Shown here in pieces: positions 20,655-30,631 of a stretch of 64,000 bases of DNA. Position 1 is the stretch's first letter. The number at the start of each line of letters is the position of its first letter. Made by a program: the position numbers and the translations under genes. Source of the stretch: Prochlorococcus marinus (GTDB lineage: Bacteria > Cyanobacteriota > Cyanobacteriia > PCC-6307 > Cyanobiaceae); NCBI RefSeq assembly GCF_001180265.1, contig NZ_CVSW01000006.1, positions 1 through 64,000 on the forward strand, written 5' to 3'. The notes beneath the pieces are model-generated. The model was given only the letters and a program-made list of their open reading frames with translations. It was not told the origin of the DNA and searched no databases.

Positions 20655-22361
20655 TTGAGACTAATACCGCCATTCAGACCATATTCAAATAGGTTTATCA
20701 AGGGTTTTATATGCATGCTTATATACGTAACTTGTTGGCCTTTATTAGCTTATTTAGCTGGAAACTTAATCCCAGCAATTGGATCAGGTGATCTCTCGAA
20801 AGTTTCTAGCATAATAATTAAGTCTTTATTTGTATTTTTAGTTCAGAAAACAGCACAATTTGGACAGGATGTATTCATAGCAAAACCATCTTTAGAAATT
20901 AGTGAAGTGATGAGAAAAAATTTATTTAGCAGAATTCAAAAAATAAAAATGAATTCTGTTGAAAATATTTCAGCTGGGGACATCACATATAGGCTTACAG
21001 AAGATGCAGACAGGGTAAGCGAAGTTATTTATAAAACAGCTCAAGACACTATTCCATGCACTTTACAGTTGTTAGCGGTAATAATCTATATGTTTTACTT
21101 AGACTGGTCATTAACAGTATCAACACTCGTTTTAGCACCATTGATTATTCTTTCAGTCAACAGTTTTGGAAGAAGAGTTTTAATAGCATCCGAAAAAAGT
21201 CAAGAATCAACAAGTAATTTAGCAGGGTTAATAGGTGAATCTATAAATGGAATGTCCACGATAAGAGCTTTTGCTGCAGAAAATTGGATTGAGAAAAGAT
21301 TTTATAAAAGATTAAGTACAAATAAAAAAGCAAAATATAAAACATTAAAATTACTTGCATTTCAACATCCAGTTGTAGGATTTGTTGAAGCATTTGGAAT
21401 ATTAGCAATATTAGGTTTAGGAGCCGCAAGAATCAATCTAGGCCTTCTAACAAGCGAAGAATTTAGTAGTTTTTTTGCAGCAATATTAATGCTTATTGAT
21501 CCAATAAGCCATGTAAGTACAAATTTTAATGACTATAAACAGACAGAAGCCTCAATAAAAAGATTGAAAAACATAAACCAAGAACCTGTTGAAGATCATA
21601 AAGAAAATTTACAAAGGATATCCAATTTCGAAGGCAAGATAAGTTTCAAGAAAGTAAATTTCGCTTACAAAAAAGATAATCAGGTACTTAAAAATATCAA
21701 TTTAGAAATTAAAAAAGGGGAAGTTACAGCATTTGTTGGAGCTTCTGGAGCTGGTAAAAGTACAATGTTGGCTTTAATATTAAAGTTTATAACTCCAAGT
21801 AGTGGAGACATTTTTGTAGATGATAAAAATCTCAAAATATCAAATACAAAAGATATTAGAAAAAACATTGCATTAGTACAACAACAGCCTTTTTTGTTTT
21901 CAGGGACAATCATTGATGTAATAAGAATGGGCAGAAATTTCACCAAAGAAGAAGTTATAGAATCAGCAAGAAAAGCAAACGCTCACAACTTCATTCAAAA
22001 ACTTCCTGAGAAATATGAAACTGAGATAACTGAAAGAGGATCAAATTTCTCAGGTGGTCAGATCCAGAGGATAGCAATTGCAAGAGCAATACTTGGGAAC
22101 CCCTCAATTCTTCTTTTAGATGAGGCCACAAGTGCATTAGATGCAGAATCAGAATCTGAAGTGCAAAAAGGACTTAATAGAGCGATGAAAGATAGAACAG
22201 TTATTGTAATTGCTCATAGATTAGCCACTACTCAAGAGGCCAATAAAATAGTTGTTTTCGATAAAGGTGAAATTATTGAAGTTGGGAAACACATAGATTT
22301 AATAAATAAACCTGGAATTTATAAAGAATTATGTGAAAAACAATTGATTAAAAAATTATAG
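20655..22361 (+). CDS. ABC exporter half-transporter (fused membrane and ATPase domains)
   Basis: A 568-residue type-IV ABC exporter half-molecule. Six hydrophobic helices occupy residues ~1-290. The ATPase domain (~315-568) has Walker A GASGAGKST, the Q-loop QQQPFLF, the signature FSGGQIQRIAIARAI, Walker B ILLLDEATSALD and the switch His in IAHRLATT. Such proteins export lipids, peptides or drugs; the substrate cannot be read here. The start is TTG at 20655 with no clear Shine-Dalgarno. A DUF6447 gene follows 30 bases downstream. Confidence 0.9.
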   Translation: MRLIPPFRPYSNRFIKGFICMLIYVTCWPLLAYLAGNLIPAIGSGDLSKVSSIIIKSLFVFLVQKTAQFGQDVFIAKPSLEISEVMRKNLFSRIQKIKMNSVENISAGDITYRLTEDADRVSEVIYKTAQDTIPCTLQLLAVIIYMFYLDWSLTVSTLVLAPLIILSVNSFGRRVLIASEKSQESTSNLAGLIGESINGMSTIRAFAAENWIEKRFYKRLSTNKKAKYKTLKLLAFQHPVVGFVEAFGILAILGLGAARINLGLLTSEEFSSFFAAILMLIDPISHVSTNFNDYKQTEASIKRLKNINQEPVEDHKENLQRISNFEGKISFKKVNFAYKKDNQVLKNINLEIKKGEVTAFVGASGAGKSTMLALILKFITPSSGDIFVDDKNLKISNTKDIRKNIALVQQQPFLFSGTIIDVIRMGRNFTKEEVIESARKANAHNFIQKLPEKYETEITERGSNFSGGQIQRIAIARAILGNPSILLLDEATSALDAESESEVQKGLNRAMKDRTVIVIAHRLATTQEANKIVVFDKGEIIEVGKHIDLINKPGIYKELCEKQLIKKL

Positions 22362-22391
22362 TTCTATTTTATTTATTAAAAAGGAAAATCC

Positions 22392-22610
22392 ATGAGTGAA
22401 AACACAAATGATTCTGCAAATCCAGTTTTAACCTTTGAAGGCAAAAGATACTTTATAAATGAACTTTCTAATGAAATAAAAGAATCTATAAAAGTACTAC
22501 AAATAGCAGAGACACAACTTAAGATGCATCAAGATACTCTCAAATTACTTTCAATTAGTAGAAACTCATTAGTTAATCAATTAAGAGAAAAACTAAAAAA
22601 CTTAGAATAA
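22392..22610 (+). CDS. DUF6447 family protein
   Basis: A 72-residue soluble protein: a short beta hairpin (PVLTFEGKRYFINELS) followed by one long amphipathic helix (residues ~25-72, SNEIKESIKVLQIAETQL onward), likely a coiled coil. This layout matches the cyanobacterial DUF6447 family. An AAAAGGA ribosome site precedes the ATG. The function is unknown; it follows the ABC exporter and converges on carB with four bases between stops. Confidence 0.7.
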   Translation: MSENTNDSANPVLTFEGKRYFINELSNEIKESIKVLQIAETQLKMHQDTLKLLSISRNSLVNQLREKLKNLE

Positions 22611-22614
22611 AATT

Positions 22615-25600
22615 TTAATAATTATGGATTTCTTGTAGAGAGTAAGTATTAATTTTATTGCATTGCAAAGATTTGATCGCCTTAATTGCTGCCTTTGCTC
22701 CAGGAATAGTTGTAAAAGTTGGAATATTATATTCTAAAGCGGCACGTCTTAAATAAGCATCATCGTGAAGAGCCTGCGAGCCAATTGGAGTATTAATTAT
22801 TAATTGAACAAGTCCTGAACGAATTAGGTCCTCAATATTTGGTCTTCCTTCATGAACTTTTAGCACTTCTTCAACTTGAATTCCGAAATTCACCAAATAT
22901 GAAGCTGTACCTTTTGTTGCGATTAACTTAAATCCTAAATTCAAAAGTTCTCTAGCAACTTCCTCAAGATTTTTTTTATCTAAATCATTTGTAGATAAAA
23001 AAGCAACTCCTTCTAAAGGAACACCATTACCTGCTGCCAATTCCGACTTAGCATAAGCAATTCCAAAATCTTTAGCTAATCCCATTACTTCTCCAGTAGA
23101 TCTCATTTCAGGACCGAGTAATGTATCAGATCCAGGAAATCTTTTAAAAGGTAAAACGGCCTCTTTTACTGCCTGATATTTTGGAGTAAATTCTTCTGTA
23201 AAATTAAGATCTTCTAATGTAAAGCCTTGCATTAACTGAGTAGCTAATTTTGCAACTGGTTTACCTATGGCTTTTGAAACAAATGGAACTGTCCTGGATG
23301 CTCTTGGATTTGCTTCGAGAATAAATAGTTCATTTTCTTTGTTATTTGTATTTATTACTGCAAATTGCAAATTAATTAGACCAACAACATTTAATCTTTG
23401 TGCGATTAATTTAGTCCAGTTCTTTACATTTTCTATTGTGGATGTTGAAAGAGAAATGGATGGTAAGCAACAAGCTGAATCTCCTGAATGAATTCCTGCA
23501 GGTTCCACATGTTCCATTAGGCCTGCAATTACAACTGAACCCTCTGAATCGCATAAAGCATCAACATCTATCTCAATTGCATTATTCAAATATTGATCAA
23601 GAAGGATTGGATGATCAGGTGATACTTTTACTGCTTCAGAAATGTATCTCGATAATTCATTCTCATCTTTAACAATTTCCATTGCCCTTCCACCTAAAAC
23701 ATAAGAAGGTCTTACAACCAAGGGGAATCCTATATTTTGTGCTACTATTTCTGCTTCATTTTGATTACGTGCAATTCCATTTAAAGGTTGTCTAATATTT
23801 AATTCTTCAAGAATTTTTGTAAATTCCTCTCTATCTTCTGCTAAGTCGATAGATATTGGAGATGTCCCAAGAATTTTTGTTCCAGTTCTAATCCCATCAT
23901 TAGATTTAAGCCATTCAAATAAAGGTAATGATAATTTTAGTGGAGTTTGACCTCCAAATTGAACAATCAAACCAAAAGGATTTTCAGCTTCTATTATGTT
24001 AAGCACATCCTCCAAAGTTACAGGTTCAAAATATAAAATATCACTAGTATCATAATCTGTTGATACAGTTTCAGGATTACTATTAACCATTATTGTTTTA
24101 TAGCCATTTGTAGAGGCTTGATATGATGCATGACAACAACAGTAATCAAATTCTATTCCCTGACCAATTCTGTTTGGACCTCCTCCTAAAATCATAATTT
24201 TTTTTGATTTACTATTTTCTGAAATCTCGCTATCAAAAATTTGAGAATTAAAATTAATGAAAGATTCTTCGTAAGTTGAATAATGATAGGGAGTTGATGA
24301 TGAGAATTCTGCTGAACAAGTATCAACAGTTTTATAAATTGGAATTATATTAAGTTTTTTTCGATATTTTCTTACTTCAAAAAACTCAGAATTAGTTAAC
24401 TTTGCTATTTGTTGATCTGAAAAGCCTAATTGTTTAGAATGTAACATCAAATCCCTATCAAGAGTATAAAGTTCTTTATCTTTCAAAAAATCATTTTCAA
24501 AATTAAAGATATTACGTAATTTTTCGATAAACCATAAATCTATATTTGTAACTTCTTGAATATATTTATTAGTTTTCCCAAGCTCCATAGCCTTTTTAAT
24601 TAGGAGAATTCTTTCAGATGTGGGGTTTCTTAAACTATTTTTAATTTGACTCTCATCTTTAAATTCATCTTGTAAATCACATTCCCATCCAAAAACACCT
24701 ACTTCTAATGATCTTAAAGCTTTCTGAAATGATTCTTCAAAAGAACGACCTATTGCCATTGACTCACCAACAGATTTCATAGCAGTGCTTAAAGTATTGG
24801 ATGAACCTTTAAACTTTTCAAAAGCAAATCTTGGGATCTTAGTAACAACATAATCAATTGATGGCTCAAAACATGCAGGTGTTTTTTTTGTAATGTCATT
24901 AATAATCTCATCAAGTGTATAACCAACAGATAATAAAGCTGCGATTTTAGCTATGGGGAATCCAGTTGCTTTACTTGCCAAAGCAGAGGATCTACTTACA
25001 CGAGGATTCATTTCTATAACAATTACTTCTCCATTAGATGGATTTATTGCAAATTGAATATTACTCCCTCCTGTTTCAACTCCCACCTCTCTAATAATCT
25101 TCAACGACAAATCCCGCAACCTCTGATACTCTTTATCTGTTAAGGTCTGTGCAGGAGCTACAGTAATTGAATCTCCAGTATGTACACCCATTGGGTCTAA
25201 ATTTTCAATACTGCAAACTATTACCACATTGTCAGCAGTATCTCTCATTACCTCTAGTTCAAACTCCTTCCATCCAATGAGTGATTTTTCAATTAATATT
25301 TGATTACTTGGACTTTCCTCTAAACCTGATTTACACATATCGATAAATTCTTCAAGGTTAAAAGCAATTCCGCCCCCTACTCCACCTAAAGTAAAAGCAG
25401 GCCTTATTATAAGTGGATAGGAACTAATTTTTTTTGATACCTCTAAAGCTTCATCTAGGTTAGATGCAATACCAGATGGACAAACATTTACATTTATTTT
25501 CTCCATTGATTCTTTAAATAATTTCCTATCTTCAGCTTTATTAATAGCTCTTAAATTAGCTCCAATTAATTCAATATTATTTTGTTTTAAAAAATCTGAC

Positions 25601-25911
25601 TCAGATAATTTAACCGCAAGATTCAAAGCGGTTTGACCTCCCATAGTTGGAAGAATCGCATCAGGTTTTTCTCTTAGAATGATCTGAGAAACTATTTCAG
25701 GAGTCAATGGTTCAATATATGTTTTGCTTGCGATATCAGGATCAGTCATTATTGATGCTGGATTTGAATTTACTAAAACAATTTCATAACCAGCATTTCT
25801 TAATGCTTTGCAAGCTTGAGTACCAGAGTAATCAAATTCGCATGCTTGCCCTATAACAATCGGTCCCGAACCTAGAATAAGAATTTTTTTAAGATCACCT
25901 CTTTGAGGCAT
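22615..25911 (-). CDS. carB: Carbamoyl-phosphate synthase large subunit
   Basis: CarB makes carbamoyl phosphate for arginine and pyrimidine synthesis, with CarA supplying ammonia. The 1098 residues contain the two homologous ATP-grasp halves: [20 protein letters not shown] at the N terminus and its counterpart [18 protein letters not shown] at ~571, with the paired [12 protein letters not shown] and [12 protein letters not shown]. The C-terminal MGS-like allosteric domain starts at ~955 ([11 protein letters not shown]). Length is slightly over the E. coli enzyme. No carA is in this window. Confidence 0.97.
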   Translation of the reverse strand: MPQRGDLKKILILGSGPIVIGQACEFDYSGTQACKALRNAGYEIVLVNSNPASIMTDPDIASKTYIEPLTPEIVSQIILREKPDAILPTMGGQTALNLAVKLSESDFLKQNNIELIGANLRAINKAEDRKLFKESMEKINVNVCPSGIASNLDEALEVSKKISSYPLIIRPAFTLGGVGGGIAFNLEEFIDMCKSGLEESPSNQILIEKSLIGWKEFELEVMRDTADNVVIVCSIENLDPMGVHTGDSITVAPAQTLTDKEYQRLRDLSLKIIREVGVETGGSNIQFAINPSNGEVIVIEMNPRVSRSSALASKATGFPIAKIAALLSVGYTLDEIINDITKKTPACFEPSIDYVVTKIPRFAFEKFKGSSNTLSTAMKSVGESMAIGRSFEESFQKALRSLEVGVFGWECDLQDEFKDESQIKNSLRNPTSERILLIKKAMELGKTNKYIQEVTNIDLWFIEKLRNIFNFENDFLKDKELYTLDRDLMLHSKQLGFSDQQIAKLTNSEFFEVRKYRKKLNIIPIYKTVDTCSAEFSSSTPYHYSTYEESFINFNSQIFDSEISENSKSKKIMILGGGPNRIGQGIEFDYCCCHASYQASTNGYKTIMVNSNPETVSTDYDTSDILYFEPVTLEDVLNIIEAENPFGLIVQFGGQTPLKLSLPLFEWLKSNDGIRTGTKILGTSPISIDLAEDREEFTKILEELNIRQPLNGIARNQNEAEIVAQNIGFPLVVRPSYVLGGRAMEIVKDENELSRYISEAVKVSPDHPILLDQYLNNAIEIDVDALCDSEGSVVIAGLMEHVEPAGIHSGDSACCLPSISLSTSTIENVKNWTKLIAQRLNVVGLINLQFAVINTNNKENELFILEANPRASRTVPFVSKAIGKPVAKLATQLMQGFTLEDLNFTEEFTPKYQAVKEAVLPFKRFPGSDTLLGPEMRSTGEVMGLAKDFGIAYAKSELAAGNGVPLEGVAFLSTNDLDKKNLEEVARELLNLGFKLIATKGTASYLVNFGIQVEEVLKVHEGRPNIEDLIRSGLVQLIINTPIGSQALHDDAYLRRAALEYNIPTFTTIPGAKAAIKAIKSLQCNKINTYSLQEIHNY

Positions 25912-26018
25912 AATTTAAAAGTTGATTTATCTCATGCTACTTATAAATCATCAGATGTTAATCAAGTTACTTGAAAAGCAACATTTGTTTCTATAGTATT
26001 GAAAGAAATTAATTTTTT

Positions 26019-26657
26019 ATGAGCGAACTTCAGCGACTTAAAAGTTTGTTGCCTCCAGAGAATGAAAGTTGGGTATTTATTGAAGCTACTGCGGCTATAG
26101 ATCCACCTTTAATAACACTTGAGGAAATCGGTCGTGACGAAGTAGAAATTCAAATAGATTTAGATGCATGGGATAACTTTGCTATTGACCATAGAAATTT
26201 ATTATTTTGGCACGAGGTTGGGAAAATCCAAAATGATACCATTCCCAGAGATGGATGGGAAATGGCAGCTCTTGCCATAGGACTTGGAGGGGCGATAGGA
26301 GAGTTATGGGTACAAGATGGGTTACTTCTATTACTTGCTCTTGGTTTATCAAGTTTTGCAGGATATAGATTATATTTAAAAAATAATTCTGAAAAAAAGC
26401 TTCAAGATGCTATTTATGCTGATGAAAGAGCTATAGATCTTGCTTGTAGATTTGGATACAGCATTCCAAATGCTTATAAAAGTCTTGGAGGAGCATTAAA
26501 AGAGTTAATAGAAATGACACGAAAAAAGAAAAAAAGAAGTTTCTTTGAAGATAGATTAGATGCTTTAAGAAAGAGTGCAGAAAAAGCAAGATCAGAATTA
26601 TCTCAGCAAGAAGGTTCAGAAAAATCAGTTTCAAGTGAAAATGTTTATGGACAATAA
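26019..26657 (+). CDS. DUF3318 family membrane protein
   Basis: A 212-residue cyanobacterial protein. The N-terminal soluble part (residues ~1-85) has FWHEVGKIQNDTIPRDGWEM. Two hydrophobic helices (~86-97 and ~104-120) follow, then a cytoplasmic region with IDLACRFGYSIPNAYKSLGGAL and a Lys/Arg-rich coiled tail. This order matches DUF3318. The function is unknown. Its 3' end overlaps rsfS by 17 bases, so the two are translationally coupled. Confidence 0.75.
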   Translation: MSELQRLKSLLPPENESWVFIEATAAIDPPLITLEEIGRDEVEIQIDLDAWDNFAIDHRNLLFWHEVGKIQNDTIPRDGWEMAALAIGLGGAIGELWVQDGLLLLLALGLSSFAGYRLYLKNNSEKKLQDAIYADERAIDLACRFGYSIPNAYKSLGGALKELIEMTRKKKKRSFFEDRLDALRKSAEKARSELSQQEGSEKSVSSENVYGQ

Positions 26658-26991
26658 AAGTTTGGTTTTAATGGCAGCTAAAGCATGTGATGAAAAAAAG
26701 GCAAAAGATATTAAACTTATCAAAATTGACAAAGTATCTTTTATAAGTGAATGGATTTTAATTGCGGAAGGGTTATCTGATGTACAAGTCAGATCTATAA
26801 CTAACTCTGTAGAGGGAGAACTTAGAGATAAGGCTAATATTGAACCGATACGAAAAGAAGGTGTTAACGAAGCTAAATGGGCTTTACTTGATTATGGAGA
26901 TTTGATTGTGAATATTTTCCAACCAGAGATAAGAAAATATTATGATCTTGAATCATTTTGGAGTAATGGAGATAATCTTTCATTTCCATAA
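26641..26991 (+). CDS. rsfS: Ribosome silencing factor RsfS (Iojap family)
   Basis: RsfS binds ribosomal protein uL14 and blocks subunit joining under nutrient limitation. The domain is complete: SLVLMAAKACDEKKAKDIKL, FISEWILIAEGLSDVQVRSI, then WALLDYGDLIVNIFQPEIRKYYDLESFW, the family's C-terminal signature. I use ATG 26641 (MFMDNKS, 116 residues) rather than the longer frame from 26575, which lies wholly inside the DUF3318 gene; ATG 26647 is also possible. It overlaps the upstream gene by 17 bases; the CGLD27 gene starts 9 bases later. Confidence 0.92.
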   Translation: MFMDNKSLVLMAAKACDEKKAKDIKLIKIDKVSFISEWILIAEGLSDVQVRSITNSVEGELRDKANIEPIRKEGVNEAKWALLDYGDLIVNIFQPEIRKYYDLESFWSNGDNLSFP

Positions 26992-27000
26992 TAAATTTTT

Positions 27001-27495
27001 ATGAACGAATATAAATGTCCTGTCCCTAGAGATCAACAACCTACAAATGAATTCATTGAACTCTCAAAATCTAAATTTTTTTCTTGGCCAAAATCAAAGA
27101 AATCACTAATTCTAGTGTTAATAAAATTCTGGGTTGGAACTTTTCTTTTATTTCTTTTTATTTGCTCTGGGAGTATATATTTTAAAACATCCACATTAAA
27201 ATATATCCTTCTAAGTTTTTTTAGTAGTTTATCGATACCTCTATTAATTACTATTAAGTTATACCTTGGATGGAATCATGTATTTAAGAGATTAACTTCT
27301 GAAAGAGTCGAGTATGAAGAATCCGGTTGGTATGACGGTCAAGTATGGATAAAGCCATTAGTTTTAAAAGAAAAAGAATCACTTATTGCTTCAATTGAGA
27401 TTAAGCCTATTTTGAAAAACTTAATCCAAATATTCTCTATTGTTTCAATATTAGTTTTATCAGGAATTTTACTTTTTCAATATAACAATTTCTAA
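27001..27495 (+). CDS. CGLD27-like (DUF1230) membrane protein
   Basis: A 164-residue protein of the family conserved in the green lineage and diatoms (CGLD27, DUF1230). It starts with CPVPRDQQPTNEF, the family's N-terminal signature, then has two hydrophobic helices (~41-61 and ~69-86), and the conserved GWNHVFKRLTSERVEYEESG plus WYDGQVWIKPLVLKEKE, and a C-terminal helix (~145-158). In algae the homologue has been linked to iron-dependent photosynthesis, but its biochemistry is unknown. It directly abuts the asparaginase gene. Confidence 0.8.
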   Translation: MNEYKCPVPRDQQPTNEFIELSKSKFFSWPKSKKSLILVLIKFWVGTFLLFLFICSGSIYFKTSTLKYILLSFFSSLSIPLLITIKLYLGWNHVFKRLTSERVEYEESGWYDGQVWIKPLVLKEKESLIASIEIKPILKNLIQIFSIVSILVLSGILLFQYNNF

Positions 27496-28461
27496 ATGAG
27501 TTCAAACTTCAAAAATCTTTATACATCTAATAATCCTCCTTTACAAGCAACCTTAATGAGAGGTTCGAATATTGAGTCCTTCCATAAAATTCATGCTGTT
27601 ATTACCGACAAAAAAGGAAGAGTTTTAATGTGTGCAGGTAATCCAGAATATAAAAGTTTCATAAGGTCAGCATTAAAACCTTTTCAAGCAATACCATTTG
27701 TTAGCAGCGGAGCTTCATCAAAAATCAATAATGATTCGAAATCAATTGCAATAGCATGTGGTTCACATAGTGGATCAAAAGTTCATTCAAGGGAAGCATT
27801 TAAAATTTTATGGGAATATGACATCGACATTAATAACCTTAAATGTCCAAAAATAAGAACAAGTCCCCTAGAACATAATTGCTCAGGTAAACATGCTGCT
27901 TTTCTAGCTGCGTGCAAAAAAATGAATTGGCCATTAGATAGTTATTTAAAGGGAGATCATCCACTTCAAATTGAAATATTCAGAATTATTTCTGAATTAC
28001 TTGAAATCCCAATATCTGAAATAAACGCTGAACGTGATGATTGTGGAGCCCCAACTCTTTATTTGAAACTTCTGGAAATGTCCAAGTTGTATTCTCTTCT
28101 TAGCAGTTCTGAAAATGCTGAATTAGAACAAATCAGTAGAGCTATGACAACTAACCCAATTATGATTAGTGACAACAATAATTTTGATACTGAAATAATT
28201 AAAGCCTCTCATGGACAAGTTATAGGCAAAGGTGGTGCCGAAGGTATACAGTGCCTATGTAAGGTAAATGAAGGGATTGGACTTGCCTTAAAAGTAGAAG
28301 ATGGTTCAAAAAGAGCTAAGCATGCTGTAAGTCTTCACTTACTAAAACAGTTAGAGTGGATATCTGACTTAAGAATTCAAGACATTGAAGATAAGGTGTT
28401 TAATTTTTCTGAAGGGGTGAGAATAGAAGTTAAAGGTCAATTAAAATTCCAAGAATGCTAA
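27496..28461 (+). CDS. Asparaginase (Asparaginase_II family)
   Basis: A 321-residue protein of the Asparaginase_II family (the Rhizobium etli type, distinct from E. coli AnsA/AnsB). Diagnostic segments are MRGSNIESFHKIHAVI near the N terminus, SALKPFQAIPF, IACGSHSGS, HNCSGKHAAFLAACKKM (~129-145) and RDDCGAPTLYLKL (~179-191), containing the conserved Cys/Lys/Asp residues of this family. It would release ammonium from L-asparagine, of interest in an N-limited oligotroph. It abuts the CGLD27 gene and is followed by the initiator tRNA. Confidence 0.87.
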   Translation: MSSNFKNLYTSNNPPLQATLMRGSNIESFHKIHAVITDKKGRVLMCAGNPEYKSFIRSALKPFQAIPFVSSGASSKINNDSKSIAIACGSHSGSKVHSREAFKILWEYDIDINNLKCPKIRTSPLEHNCSGKHAAFLAACKKMNWPLDSYLKGDHPLQIEIFRIISELLEIPISEINAERDDCGAPTLYLKLLEMSKLYSLLSSSENAELEQISRAMTTNPIMISDNNNFDTEIIKASHGQVIGKGGAEGIQCLCKVNEGIGLALKVEDGSKRAKHAVSLHLLKQLEWISDLRIQDIEDKVFNFSEGVRIEVKGQLKFQEC

Positions 28462-28506
28462 ATAAATACAAAAAATTACCCTTTCAGATGTATGCTATAT
28501 ATATGA

Positions 28507-28583
<77 letters not shown>

Positions 28584-28588
28584 TTTAT

Positions 28589-28612
28589 AAGCAGCTGTAA
28601 AGCTGCTTTTTT
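28589..28612 (+). terminator. Intrinsic terminator after tRNA-fMet
   Basis: A 7-bp stem AAGCAGC/GCTGCTT with a six-base loop is followed directly by TTTTTT. It lies five bases beyond the encoded CCA of the tRNA. Confidence 0.85.
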
Positions 28613-28700
28613 AGTGTTTGCAATTAGTTTTAGCAATCAATAAAGAAATTTATAAACAGAAGGAATTTATTTCGTACAAATAGGATCTTATTAGCACCTA

Positions 28701-28799
28701 CTAGAGATCCTTTTGCATGGAGAATTTAAAATCAAATCTCACTACTAGACCAATAATGATAAACAATATTCCAATGTAAGAATTTAAAGATAGCTCCAA
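28701..28799 (-). CDS. Possible 32-residue membrane mini-protein
   Basis: Direct translation from TTG gives a short helix (NSYIGILFIIIGLVVRFDF) followed by a basic end. The hydrophobic segment is coherent, but there is no ATG and no Shine-Dalgarno; in-frame TAA lies two codons upstream. It could be chance in AT-rich DNA. Confidence 0.3.
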   Translation of the reverse strand: MELSLNSYIGILFIIIGLVVRFDFKFSMQKDL

Positions 28800-28958
28800 A
28801 ATTTAATTAATATTCTCAATAAATAATAGCTCATAAATCAATTATCTTAAATAATCTAATTACAAAGAATTTAAAAAAATCTGAATGTTGGCCATTTTTA
28901 TCTTAAGTAAGTAATTTAATAAAGTAGAATTACCTTTATATAATTTGGAAGTGATTAT

Positions 28959-29105
28959 ATGCAGAATTTGCTACAGCGTGACTTAGGTTCAACCTTGTTA
29001 TCAATAGCTGTTATCTTAGGGTGGTTAGGATTGTTTTTTGTCTTCTTGAGAGTATTAACAATTTCAATAAAAAGAATCCTTGAAGTTATTTTCAAAAAAT
29101 CATAA
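28959..29105 (+). CDS. Small single-helix membrane protein
   Basis: Found by direct translation: 48 residues, ATG start, beginning MQNLLQRDLGSTLLS. One strong hydrophobic helix (~13-34, SIAVILGWLGLFFVFLRVL) is followed by a basic C terminus (IKRILEVIFKKS), predicting an N-out/C-in single-pass protein. I do not recognise the family. It lies alone between the tRNA and the DUF2862 gene. Confidence 0.6.
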   Translation: MQNLLQRDLGSTLLSIAVILGWLGLFFVFLRVLTISIKRILEVIFKKS

Positions 29106-29179
29106 ATAAGTATTTAAATTAATCAAAAATTCTGTATTAATCGCAAAAATCGTATATCACTAAGTATAATAACCTAAAA

Positions 29180-29569
29180 ATGTCAATTTTAGACAAGACA
29201 AAAATAGGTAATTTTGTTCAAATAAACTTAGAACTATCAAAGGATAGGCTTACTAAAGAAATTGTTGATGCTATAAATGTTTCTTCGGTGGCTAAGATAA
29301 GTGATTTCAGAATAACTGACGGGAAAGGTATAGGAGTTATATTGAAATTATCTAATGGAAAAGAACAATGGTTTTTTGAAGAAGAAATTGACCTCCTAGA
29401 TGAAAATGGTAATTTAATTAAAAAAAATAATGATAAAAAAGAGAATAGTAATTTTATATTTGATTTTTTAAGAGAATTAAATTATGAAAATAAAAACAAG
29501 GTAAGCGAGTTACTTAATCCGATAAACTTTTTTATCTGGCTGGTTGTATCCTTTAAAGATATTTTTTAA
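29180..29569 (+). CDS. DUF2862 / PetP-like protein with C-terminal extension
   Basis: Residues ~8-75 match the DUF2862 fold of PetP, a small SH3-like peripheral subunit of the cyanobacterial cytochrome b6f complex: IGNFVQINLELSKDRLTKEI, then ISDFRITDGKGIGVILKL and GKEQWFFEEEIDLLD. PetP itself is about 65-70 residues. This protein has 129, with an Asn/Lys-rich linker and a C-terminal hydrophobic stretch (NFFIWLVVSFKDIF). Whether it is the b6f subunit or a paralogue of other function cannot be told from sequence. It is 66 bases upstream of the ABC-2 cassette. Confidence 0.6.
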   Translation: MSILDKTKIGNFVQINLELSKDRLTKEIVDAINVSSVAKISDFRITDGKGIGVILKLSNGKEQWFFEEEIDLLDENGNLIKKNNDKKENSNFIFDFLRELNYENKNKVSELLNPINFFIWLVVSFKDIF

Positions 29570-29635
29570 AAAATGAAATAATTAATTAAGATAGAAAAGA
29601 TTTATAAATAATTAAAATAAAGATTAAAAATTGAA

Positions 29636-30631
29636 ATGGTACAAAATATAATCAACGTAAGGAATTTATCTAAGTCATTTGATATCTCTTCCAAAGAACC
29701 AGGCTTAAATGGAACAATTAAACATTTTTTTAGAAGACAAACAAAAAGTTTAAAAGTTATAAAGGATATAAGTTTTGAAATTAAAGAGGGAGAAATAGTA
29801 GGTTTTCTTGGTGCTAATGGAGCTGGGAAAACTACAATTTTAAAAATGCTTTGTGGCTTAATTTATCCAAGTGAAGGTTCAATAATAGTTTCAGACCACT
29901 CGCCCTTCAGAAGAAAAGAAAAATTCCTTAAGCAAATTACCTTAATAATGGGCCAAAAACAGCAACTTATTTGGGATCTTCCACCAATTGAATCATTTTA
30001 TTTGAATGCATCAATATATGACGTAGATAAGTTCGAAGCAAAAAGAAGAATTAAAAAACTATCAGAAATGCTTGAAATTGATGATGAGCTTTTCATACCT
30101 GTCAGAAAACTTTCACTAGGTCAGCGTATGAAGTCAGAATTATTAGCTGCATTGATTCATGAACCAAATATTCTTTTTTTAGACGAGCCAACACTTGGCT
30201 TAGATATTAATGCACAGAGAAATTTAAGAAAATTCCTTCAAAAATATAATAAGGAAACTAATGCAACGATATGCTTAACTAGTCATTACATGAAAGATAT
30301 TACATCGCTATGCAAGAGAGTTATATGTGTTCAAGAAGGGTCAATATCATATGATGGAGAACTTGACATATTATTAAAAAAACTATCTCCTGTTAAAGAA
30401 ATATTAATAGTTTGTCGATCAGAAGATGATGCAAAAAAATTAGAAAATTCCGGTTTTGCTGTTAAAAATAAAATAAAAAATGAAATAACTTTAAAGATTG
30501 AAAACAATTCTATTACCTCATCACTAAAAACTATCCTAAATAATTTTGATATTGAAGACCTTTTTATAAATGAACCCCCAGTAGATGAAATTATCGGAAG
30601 AGTATTAATTAAAAAAGATTATGATATCTAA
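29636..30631 (+). CDS. ABC-2 type exporter, ATP-binding subunit
   Basis: A 331-residue NatA/CcmA-type ATPase. Walker A GANGAGKTT is at ~60-68, the Q-loop in LIMGQKQQLIWD, the signature KLSLGQRMKSELLAAL (~159-174), Walker B ILFLDEPTLGLD and the switch His in LTSHYMKD. The C-terminal ~80 residues are the accessory domain typical of ABC-2 exporters with DUF990-like permeases. It overlaps the first permease gene by 11 bases and forms a three-gene cassette. Confidence 0.9.
   Translation: MVQNIINVRNLSKSFDISSKEPGLNGTIKHFFRRQTKSLKVIKDISFEIKEGEIVGFLGANGAGKTTILKMLCGLIYPSEGSIIVSDHSPFRRKEKFLKQITLIMGQKQQLIWDLPPIESFYLNASIYDVDKFEAKRRIKKLSEMLEIDDELFIPVRKLSLGQRMKSELLAALIHEPNILFLDEPTLGLDINAQRNLRKFLQKYNKETNATICLTSHYMKDITSLCKRVICVQEGSISYDGELDILLKKLSPVKEILIVCRSEDDAKKLENSGFAVKNKIKNEITLKIENNSITSSLKTILNNFDIEDLFINEPPVDEIIGRVLIKKDYDI

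Larger units (their letters stand above)
28584..28958. other. 375-base gap after tRNA-fMet
   Basis: Apart from the tRNA terminator, the stretch holds a 7-bp inverted repeat AGGATCT/AGATCCT at 28682-28711 followed by TTTT, and one possible 32-residue minus-strand frame. The remainder (28800-28958) is AT-rich without a structure I can support. Confidence 0.5.

Noticed and set aside
23267-23672. Two plus-strand frames inside carB
   Set aside because: They are antisense to the intact ATP-grasp domain of carB and show no domain.
28682-28711. Second terminator after tRNA-fMet
   Set aside because: The AGGATCT/AGATCCT stem has a large 16-base loop and only TTTT after it; too weak to call.
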